Below the pieces are notes generated by a model. The model saw only the letters and a program-made list of their open reading frames with translations, did no database searches and was not told the origin of the DNA. A program made the position numbers and the translations under genes. A DNA stretch of 64,000 bases, from contig NZ_BONF01000033.1 of the NCBI RefSeq assembly GCF_016862575.1, positions 88,529-152,528 on the forward strand. Direction: 5' to 3'. The DNA comes from Catellatospora bangladeshensis (GTDB taxonomy: Bacteria > Actinomycetota > Actinomycetes > Mycobacteriales > Micromonosporaceae). The stretch's first letter is position 1. Each line of letters begins with the position of its first letter. Positions 58,361 through 64,000 of this stretch are shown here, one piece after another.

Positions 58361-58852
58361 TCACGGCATCTCCACCGTCTCCGCCCGCGCGATCTCCGCG
58401 AACGCCGCGGCCAGGTACGGCTCGAAGCGCCGCCCCGAGCCCGTCAGCAGGTATGCCAGCAGCACCGGCGCGTGCCAGGCGAGCTGGCGCGGGTCCGGCC
58501 GGGGCGCACCGTCCTCCTGCTGGAACACGCCCAGGGCGCCGGTCAGCACCACGACCAGGCTGTCCACGTCCAGCTCGGCGGTCCACACCAGGGTGTCGCG
58601 CACGCAGCGCTCCAGCACGTCCTGCACGTCCTCGCCGGACAGCCCGTCCGGATGCAGGTCCTCCAGCAGCGCCCGGACCGTGCTGCCCAGCACCACCCCG
58701 ACGTGCTCCGGATCGCAGGCCGCCAGCTCGTCGGCGGCCTTGCGCAGCCCCTGCTCATCGTGCGCCCGAGCCGCGTCCACGGCCGCGACCGCCGCCTCCG
58801 CGATCCGGCGCGCCGCGGGCGGCAACCGCCGCAACTCCCCGCTCACCACCAT
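58361..58852 (-). CDS. Hypothetical helical protein
   Basis: 163 residues, mostly alpha-helical and acidic, with no signal peptide or membrane segment. Segments such as IAEAAVAAVDAARAHDEQGLRKAADELAAC and GEDVQDVLERCVRDTLVW suggest a helical bundle. I do not recognise it. The ATG at 58852 has GAGGAT 6 bases upstream, which could serve as ribosome site or -10 element. It precedes the AspT-type transporter gene in the same direction (63-base gap). Confidence 0.65.
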   Translation of the reverse strand: MVVSGELRRLPPAARRIAEAAVAAVDAARAHDEQGLRKAADELAACDPEHVGVVLGSTVRALLEDLHPDGLSGEDVQDVLERCVRDTLVWTAELDVDSLVVVLTGALGVFQQEDGAPRPDPRQLAWHAPVLLAYLLTGSGRRFEPYLAAAFAEIARAETVEMP

Positions 58853-58921
58853 CCCCGGATCCTCGCACGGCTCGCCGACACCCTCGGCCCTGCCGCCGGT
58901 CCCCGTCTGTGGCGACTCTCA

Positions 58922-58961
58922 AAGACTCGCGGCCTCCGAGGGGTCGGAGGCCGCGAGTCTT
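58922..58961. terminator. Perfect 18-base hairpin after the VWA gene
   Basis: AAGACTCGCGGCCTCCGA and its exact complement around GGGG, about 30 bases beyond the stop of the gene ending at 58992. On the minus strand it ends in TCTTTG, a short T-rich tail. Confidence 0.85.
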
Positions 58962-58991
58962 CATGAACTGCGCCCGTTCGGGCGCGGGGGA

Positions 58992-60746
58992 TCAGCTCCC
59001 GGTCTGAGCGGAGCGGAGGGAGATGGCCTTGAGGAAGACGTCACCGATCTTGGCGGGGTCCTTGGCGGAGAAGACGCCGCCGCCGGTGACCTTCGTGATC
59101 TTCTGCAGCGGTTCCGCCTTGACGTCGCCGATGGTCAGGATGATCACCTGGATCGGCCGCTGCGGGTCGGCCGTGTCCTTCAGCTTCGACAGCAGCGCCT
59201 CCAGCGAGATGCCGTTGTCGTCGTCGTTGTCGCCGTCGGTCATCAGCACGATCGAGTTGACCCGGCCCGGGTCCCAGTCCTTCTGCACGGCCTGGTACGC
59301 GGCGAGGATCGTGTCGTACATGCCCGTGTCGCCGTCCGGCTTGGGCGTGATGGACGCCAGCGCCTGGAGCATCCGCGTGCGCTGCGAGGACAGCGGGCCG
59401 ATCGGCACCTGCTGTTTGTAGTCCTTCGCGCCGTCCAGCTCGGTGGAGAACGTCCACAGGCCGACCGCCCACGAGTCGTCGAACAGCCCCAGGCCGCGCC
59501 GCGACGCCTCCAGGGTGATCTGGGCACGGGTGGCGCCGCCGGCGGTGGGCACCTTGGTCAGCATCGAGCCGGACACGTCGATGACGGCCAGCATGCGGGC
59601 GGGCAGCGTCACCGCGACCCAGGTCGAGAGCACCCGGTCCACGGCGGCGGTGGCGGCCGGCGCGGTCGGCGACGCGGCGGGCGCGGGCACCGTGGCGACC
59701 TCGGGCGCGCCGGTCGGGGTGGTGACCCCGGCGCCGAACGAGCCGTCCGGCCCGCGCAGGCCGATCTTGGCGAGCCGGTCGCGGAACGCCGGCTCGCGCA
59801 GCGCCTCCAGGAAGCGGCCGGCCGCGGCCTGCCGCTTGGCGTCGATGCCGGGCATCATCGCGTACGGGTAGTCCAGCGCGATCGGCGCCGGGTCCAGGTA
59901 GAGACCGGCCAGCGGCACCGGCGGCTGCGCCGCGTTGTACGCGATGACCGCCTGCTCCGACAGCGGCGCCGCGCCCAGCGCGGAGGCGACCGCGGCGGGG
60001 TCGTTGGAGCGCGGGAAGCGGGCCAGCACGTCCTGGCGCAGCGCGGAACGGCCGGCGGCCAGCGTACGCAGCGCGCCGGTGGTGGCGGCCTGCGCGTTCG
60101 GCGAGGAGTTGGCGGTGCTCGCGAGCGCCAGCAGGCCGGACAGGCCGGCGGCGTCGCGCGTCGGCTCCACGATGCCCACCCGCATCTTGGTGCCGGAGGT
60201 CATCTGCTGGAGCAGTGCCTGCCAGGTCAGCTTGGCCGTCGGCCAGCCCAGCGCCTTGGCGGCGGGCTCGGCCATGGCCACCACGACGGGGCTGCGCGCG
60301 ATGGACGGCGCCTCCTGGACCGCGGTGTTCGGCGAGGCGGCGGTGACCCGGGCCAGCCAGGTGGCCGAGTCTGGAATCCACACGTCCGGCACCTGCGTGC
60401 TGCCGTTGGGCTGGCCCACCCCGGTCAGCGTCAGGCCGCGCAGCGAGGCGACGGCCGCGGCGACGTCGGCCGGGTCGGCGGTGACCACGTCCACGGCCAC
60501 GCAGGCGCCGTCGACCGCGGCCTTCTGCTCGGTGAGCGCGGCGGCGGTGTCCTTCAGCGCCGGAGCGATCTCGGCGGGTGCGGCGACCGTCAGCGAGGCG
60601 GAGCCGGAACACCCGGGCTCGGCGAGCTGGTCGTACACGATGAAGGCACCCGAGACCACGAGCGCGACCGCGAACACTGCGGCGACGGCGCTGAGGGCGG
60701 GGTGGATACGGCGAACGTTGCGATGGCGGCCCGGCACAGCAGACAT
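58992..60746 (-). CDS. Membrane-anchored substrate-binding-like and von Willebrand A domain protein
   Basis: 584 residues. One N-terminal membrane segment (LSAVAAVFAVALVVSGAFIVYDQL), then an extracytoplasmic region that looks like a type 2 periplasmic-binding domain (LTVAAPAEIAPALKDTAAAL...), a Pro/Ala linker, and a VWA domain with the metal-site DVSGSM, TGMYDT and LMTDGDND segments. All MIDAS residues are there, so it should bind a divalent cation and a protein partner. Function unknown; similar two-part proteins are common in actinobacteria. It is divergent from the hypothetical gene at 60931. Confidence 0.82.
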   Translation of the reverse strand: MSAVPGRHRNVRRIHPALSAVAAVFAVALVVSGAFIVYDQLAEPGCSGSASLTVAAPAEIAPALKDTAAALTEQKAAVDGACVAVDVVTADPADVAAAVASLRGLTLTGVGQPNGSTQVPDVWIPDSATWLARVTAASPNTAVQEAPSIARSPVVVAMAEPAAKALGWPTAKLTWQALLQQMTSGTKMRVGIVEPTRDAAGLSGLLALASTANSSPNAQAATTGALRTLAAGRSALRQDVLARFPRSNDPAAVASALGAAPLSEQAVIAYNAAQPPVPLAGLYLDPAPIALDYPYAMMPGIDAKRQAAAGRFLEALREPAFRDRLAKIGLRGPDGSFGAGVTTPTGAPEVATVPAPAASPTAPAATAAVDRVLSTWVAVTLPARMLAVIDVSGSMLTKVPTAGGATRAQITLEASRRGLGLFDDSWAVGLWTFSTELDGAKDYKQQVPIGPLSSQRTRMLQALASITPKPDGDTGMYDTILAAYQAVQKDWDPGRVNSIVLMTDGDNDDDNGISLEALLSKLKDTADPQRPIQVIILTIGDVKAEPLQKITKVTGGGVFSAKDPAKIGDVFLKAISLRSAQTGS

Positions 60747-60930
60747 GTTTCGTCAACGTGAAGGCGGCTCGCCACATACGTTCGGCCGAATGTTACCGGT
60801 CGGGAACGACGCGACTCGGCCTGCTGGGCTGCGGTTCAGCGCTAACTCGGCGGAAAGATCAACCGTTACTCCTTCCGACGGACGGAGAAAACTCCCGTCA
60901 CGTCCCATTACTTGGGAGTAGCTGGGGGAT

Positions 60931-61518
60931 ATGTCGATGTGGGCGGGTCGGCGGGGGCGTGTCGCCGGGGACGGGATGGACGGCGGGGTCGGCCGCACAG
61001 CAACGATGGTCGTCGATGACCCTGCGTATAGTGACATTCGTCACGATGGCCAGGTGGGGCCGGATGTCGACCACACAGAGTCACTGGATGCGAGCACACG
61101 GTTCGGTGAGCCGGCCGCCGCCGAGACGAGCCGGGCCCGGCTGCTCAGCTTCACGCCGTACCAGCCGAAACGCGACCGGTTGTGCACCGACACGGCCGCG
61201 CTGCTGCGGCCGCTGGTCCGGGCCGGGATCATCGACACCTGGGCCACCGACCACAGCTACCCCAGCCAGCGCGCCTGGCGCCTGCTGCCCTCCCGGCTCG
61301 CCCTGCCCCGGCAGCTCCCGCTCGACGGCTACGTCGAGCCCGGCGGCGGCATCACCCTGTTCCCGCTGCCCGAGGCCTACGACGAGGCGCCGCTGTGCAT
61401 GCTCGACTGGGTGATCGACTGGACCGCCACCGGCGGCCTGGACAGCCACTGGTGGACCACCGCCGTCCACGTCACCACCTCCGTGGGCCTCCCCGCCACC
61501 GGCACCGTCCGCCCCTGA
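60931..61518 (+). CDS. Hypothetical protein, Trp-rich C-terminal part
   Basis: 195 residues from the ATG at 60931, but the first ~65 look low-complexity and the start is uncertain (ATG 61006 and GTG 61053 are also in frame). The body from ARLLSFTPYQPKRDRLCTDT through WATDHSYPSQRAWRLLPSRL and LCMLDWVIDWTATGG has a conserved-protein look but no family I know. GGGGGAT precedes ATG 60931; a GTGAC-ATTC-GTCAC dyad lies at 61031. Confidence 0.55.
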   Translation: MSMWAGRRGRVAGDGMDGGVGRTATMVVDDPAYSDIRHDGQVGPDVDHTESLDASTRFGEPAAAETSRARLLSFTPYQPKRDRLCTDTAALLRPLVRAGIIDTWATDHSYPSQRAWRLLPSRLALPRQLPLDGYVEPGGGITLFPLPEAYDEAPLCMLDWVIDWTATGGLDSHWWTTAVHVTTSVGLPATGTVRP

Positions 61519-61572
61519 CCCGCCCGGCCTGGCCGGCCGCGGGGCTCGCCGCCCGGCTGTGGGGTTGGCCAA

Positions 61573-61632
61573 GATCGCTGACTGGTGTCGGAGGTGAAGC
61601 CGAGCCGCAGGTTCCGACACGAGCTGGCGATC
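61573..61632. repeat. Family E inverted repeat, copy E2
   Basis: GATCGCTGACTGGTGTCGG and GACACGAGCTGGCGATC arms around GAAGCCGAGCCGCAG. First of three neighbouring copies in the 349-base gap 61519-61867. Confidence 0.82.
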
Positions 61633-61674
61633 ATCGCTGGCGGGCTGCGGGGCTGGCTGGGCTCCTCCCGGGGA

Positions 61675-61735
61675 GATCGCTGTCTGGTGTCGAAAAGCGG
61701 GGCTGGACCGCAGGTTTGGACACGAGTTGGCGATC
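61675..61735. repeat. Family E inverted repeat, copy E3
   Basis: GATCGCTGTCTGGTGTCG and GACACGAGTTGGCGATC arms around GGGCTGGACCGCAGG. The central ACCGCAGGTTT is shared with other copies. Begins 42 bases after E2. Confidence 0.82.
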
Positions 61736-61778
61736 ATCGCCAGCGGGGCGCGGGGGTGGGTTGGGCTGGCCCGGGGGA

Positions 61779-61838
61779 GATCGCTGTCTCGTGTCGGAAG
61801 GTGGCGTGAGAGCCCAGGTTTGGACACGGGACAGCGAT
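61779..61838. repeat. Family E inverted repeat, copy E4
   Basis: GATCGCTGTCTCGTGTC and GACACGGGACAGCGATC pair at 16 of 17 positions around GGTGGCGTGAGAGCCC. Begins 43 bases after E3, giving a spaced triplet with about 100-base period. Confidence 0.82.
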
Positions 61839-61867
61839 CTTGCCGTGGTGTGTGGGGCGGTGGTGGG

Positions 61868-62764
61868 TCAGGGGGACTGGGGCACCCAGGCGGGGAGGGG
61901 TTCGCACGCGGTCAGCCAGGGGGCGGGGACGCTGTCGAGGCCGGTGCGGGCGGCGACGATGCCCCCGACGATGGCGCAGGTCGTGTCGATGTCGCCGCCG
62001 GCGGACGCGGTCGCCCAGAGCGCCTCGGGGAGGTCGTCGAGGTGGCGGGCGGCGCACCAGATCGCGTACGGCACCGTGTCCGGCGCGGAGATGCGCAGGC
62101 CACAGCCCACCTGCCCGGCCACCCACGCCGGCTCGCGGTCGAACGGCAGCCGGGCCACCTGGCGCAGACCCCCGGCGACCTCGCCGTCGGGGGTACGCGC
62201 CAGCACGCTCTCGATCAGATCCGCGGTGGACGTGCCGGTCGCGGCCAGCGCGGCGGCCACGGCTACCGCGACGGCCCCCGCGACGGCCTCGGGGTGGGCG
62301 TGCGTGACCTCGGCGGAATCCCGCGCCTGGGCCACGACCAGGTCCAGGTCGCCGCTGAACCAGGCGCCAAGCGGCGCGACGCGCATCGCCGTGCCGTTGC
62401 CCCACGAGCCCTGCCCGCCGAACTGCCGCCGGGTGACCTCCTGCCAGCGCTCGCCCTCGTGCACCGCCCGCAGCACGCCGTGCATGGACGGGCCGTAGTT
62501 GCGGTACGGGTCGGCGTCATACGCGCTCGCGAAGGCGGCGGCCAGCTCGTCCTGGCGTACCTCGCCGTGTTCGGTGAGCATCCGGTACAGGGACAGGGCC
62601 ATGGCGGTGTCGTCGGTCCAGGGCCACGGGCCGGGGCGCAGGTGCCGTTCACGCAGCAGCTCCTCGACCCGGTCGGCGGGCTGGAAGAACCAGGTCTCGC
62701 CGAAGGCGTCGCCCAGGGCGAGGCCGCGCAGCGAGTTCAGTGCGGCGGTCCGGTGCGGGGTCAT
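61868..62764 (-). CDS. ADP-ribosylglycohydrolase family protein
   Basis: 298 residues. The dinuclear metal site is visible: WTDDTAMALSLYR near the N-terminus and GGDIDTTCAIVGGIVAA near the C-terminus. SLRGLALGDAFGETWF opens the fold. Such enzymes remove ADP-ribose from proteins or, in nitrogen-fixers, reactivate nitrogenase reductase; there is no nif context here, so a general de-ADP-ribosylation role is more likely. The ATG at 62764 is preceded by GATCAT (6 bases) and GGAGG adjacent to the start. Confidence 0.88.
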   Translation of the reverse strand: MTPHRTAALNSLRGLALGDAFGETWFFQPADRVEELLRERHLRPGPWPWTDDTAMALSLYRMLTEHGEVRQDELAAAFASAYDADPYRNYGPSMHGVLRAVHEGERWQEVTRRQFGGQGSWGNGTAMRVAPLGAWFSGDLDLVVAQARDSAEVTHAHPEAVAGAVAVAVAAALAATGTSTADLIESVLARTPDGEVAGGLRQVARLPFDREPAWVAGQVGCGLRISAPDTVPYAIWCAARHLDDLPEALWATASAGGDIDTTCAIVGGIVAARTGLDSVPAPWLTACEPLPAWVPQSP

Positions 62765-62812
62765 CCTCCGATGATCTCCTGCGCCGCAACCGCTTTGCCC
62801 CACTGCGGGCTG

Positions 62813-62935
62813 GGCGCTCGACGCTCGCCTTTCAGTGCTCAGTGCTCCGTGCTCCGTGGTCGCGCTCGGTCCTCGGCGCCCAGCGCTCGGCGCCCACCGC
62901 TCCGGGCTCGGTGCTCGGCTTTCGACGCTCGGCAT
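62813..62935. repeat. Degenerate GCTC-rich low-complexity array
   Basis: A stretch of short units such as GCGCTCG, AGTGCTC, CGTGCTC and GCGCTCGG repeated with small changes. It has no coding potential and lies in the 310-base region between divergent genes (62764 and 63075), next to E5. Confidence 0.65.
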
Positions 62936-62942
62936 CGGGCAA

Positions 62943-63003
62943 GATCGCCGTCTGGTGTCCTGATCTCGGGTTCAGCCGCACTTTTCGACATGGAACCGCG
63001 ATC
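62943..63003. repeat. Family E inverted repeat, copy E5 (diverged)
   Basis: Outer arms GATCGCCGTCTGGTGTC and GACATGGAACCGCGATC, with a central GTTCAGCCGCAC. More mismatched than other E copies and placed upstream of two divergent genes rather than at a gene end. Confidence 0.7.
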
Positions 63004-63074
63004 TTCGCCGAGCCGCGGGGAGCGAAGCGGCGATCTTGGCTGGTCGTGGGCGCGTGCGGCGGCAGAATCGAGCC

Positions 63075-63968
63075 GTGGACGTCGTGATGGCGGAGCCGGG
63101 GCGGGTCGGGCAGGTGGGGCTGGCGGACGGGCGACGCCTGGGCTGGGCCGAGTGGGGACCGGCTGACGGCGTCCCGGTGCTGTTCTGCCCGGGGGCGGGC
63201 ACGAGCCGCCGGCTCGGCTTCGGCGCGGACGTGGTGGACACGCTCGGCGTACGCCTGATCTCGCTGGACCGGCCCGGTCTGGGCGCCTCGGATCCGGCGC
63301 CGGGGCGGACGCTGGCCGACTGGGCCGCGGACGTGGCCGGATTCGCGGCGGCGGCCGGGGTGGGCCGCCCGGCGGTGGTCGGCTTCTCGCAGGGTGCGCC
63401 GTTCGCGCTGGCCTGTGCCGCGGCGGGGGTGGTCAACGCGGCCGCGCTCGTGTCCGGCACGGATGAGCTGGCCCGGCCGGAGGTCGCGGCCCGGCTGGAG
63501 CCGCAGCTGCGCTGGCTGGTGGCCTCGGCCGAGGACGACCCGGACGAGGCCGAGGCCTACTTCGCGCAGCTGGACGCCGGGCGCCTGCTGCACCTGGTGA
63601 CGTCGATGAGCGGCGACGCCGACCGCGCCGTGTACGAGGATCCGGCGTTCGCCGGGGCGTTCCGGCGCGCGCTGGCCGAGGGCTTCGCGCAGGGCCCGGC
63701 CGGGTACGCCCGGGACGCGCTGCTGGCGATGCGCCCGTGGCCGTTCGATCCGGGCGCGATCGAGGTTCCGGTCGAGTTCTGGTACGGCGGGCAGGACACC
63801 AGCCCCGTGCACTCGCCCGACTTCGGCGAGTCGCTGGCCACCCGGATCCCGCACGCGCGCCGCCACCTGCTCGCCGAGGCGGGCGGGGCGCTGCTGTGGA
63901 CCCACGCCGAGCGCATCCTCACCTCCCTGCTCCGCCTCACCGGCGCCCTCCCGCCCGCCGACCAGTAA
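63075..63968 (+). CDS. Alpha/beta hydrolase family protein, catalytic His apparently absent
   Basis: 297 residues. Nucleophile Ser in GFSQGAP, oxyanion region PVLFCPGAGTS, and Asp in WYGGQDTSPV. Where the catalytic His normally occurs (GAGH before a hydrophobic helix), the protein has EAGGALLWTHAERIL: Gly/Ala replaces His. The later His in WTHAER corresponds to a second, non-catalytic position. It may be inactive or use another residue. The GTG at 63075 follows CAGAAT by 6 bases (leaderless type). Its TAA stop is the first codon of repeat A6. Confidence 0.85.
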   Translation: MDVVMAEPGRVGQVGLADGRRLGWAEWGPADGVPVLFCPGAGTSRRLGFGADVVDTLGVRLISLDRPGLGASDPAPGRTLADWAADVAGFAAAAGVGRPAVVGFSQGAPFALACAAAGVVNAAALVSGTDELARPEVAARLEPQLRWLVASAEDDPDEAEAYFAQLDAGRLLHLVTSMSGDADRAVYEDPAFAGAFRRALAEGFAQGPAGYARDALLAMRPWPFDPGAIEVPVEFWYGGQDTSPVHSPDFGESLATRIPHARRHLLAEAGGALLWTHAERILTSLLRLTGALPPADQ

Positions 63969-64000
63969 GGAAGGGCACCCTGTTAACGCTATGCGTAGAA
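63966..64000. repeat. Family A repeat, copy A6 (cut by window end)
   Basis: TAAGGAAGGGCACCCTGTTAACG followed by the GCTATGCGTAGAA loop of A1; the second arm is outside the window. The first arm has changed CCTTCTT to CCCTGTT. It includes the stop codon of the hydrolase gene. Confidence 0.8.

Noticed and set aside
61573..61838. The E2-E4 triplet as insertion sequence ends or a phage attachment region
   Set aside because: No transposase or integrase frame lies between or near the copies, and no target duplication was seen.
1..64000. tRNA, rRNA, riboswitch or phage genes
   Set aside because: No cloverleaf-like, rRNA-like or conserved riboswitch sequence and no integrase, capsid or terminase protein was recognised on reading.

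Overview
The window is very GC-rich, with GC-loaded third codon positions, many GTG starts and typical actinomycete gene types: a complete egtABCD ergothioneine set, a mycothiol-type maleylpyruvate-isomerase-like protein, streptogrisin-type protease, CU044_5270/ECF pair, DUF6232 and FIST proteins. It is chromosomal DNA of a filamentous actinobacterium. The style (short conserved intergenic palindromes, leaderless starts) fits Micromonosporaceae, but the genus cannot be fixed from sequence reading alone. No rRNA, tRNA, CRISPR, prophage or insertion sequence was seen.

Layout. 1-6.1 kb: the end of a peroxiredoxin, a two-in-one ABC exporter, two small membrane proteins and a disulfide-type flavoprotein reductase. 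5.1-10.9 kb: a LacI regulator divergent from a solute-binding protein, two permeases and a GH1 beta-glucosidase, i.e. a beta-glucoside (probably cello-oligosaccharide) uptake operon with LacI-type operators. 11-21 kb: secreted serine protease, thioesterase/HxlR divergent pair, an ATP-grasp protein, lipoprotein, LysR/MFS divergent pair, secreted SGNH hydrolase followed by an ATP-grasp ligase. 21-31 kb: sulfotransferase, DUF3105 protein, acylphosphatase, PolX DNA polymerase, Tat-type dienelactone hydrolase, ECF sigma with its CU044_5270 partner, FAD reductase, AraC/VOC pair. 31-36 kb: small regulatory and conserved hypothetical genes (CBS-BON, GNAT, aldo/keto reductase).

36.0-40.5 kb is the most unusual region: five tightly coupled minus-strand genes, consisting of two related small precursor-like proteins, an ATP-grasp peptide maturase, a MauE-TlpA fusion and an ABC exporter. 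This looks like a graspetide (ATP-grasp RiPP) locus whose last precursor ends in a Cys-containing core with a CxxC. Its promoter points to a leaderless mRNA.

40.8-64 kb: LPxTG-type surface protein, a modular GH18 chitinase, egtA-egtB-egtC-egtD (no egtE here), a MarR regulator overlapping a rifampin-phosphotransferase-like PEP-synthase-family enzyme, a FIST protein plus GGDEF-EAL protein behind an AspT-type transporter, a von Willebrand A protein, an ADP-ribosylglycohydrolase and an alpha/beta hydrolase.

Two genome-wide habits stand out. First, gene ends are marked by recurring long inverted repeats of several families (named A to H here), often starting within a few bases of a stop codon and sometimes supplying it. 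Second, many genes have a TAnnnT hexamer 6-7 bases before the start codon and no Shine-Dalgarno sequence, suggesting leaderless transcripts.
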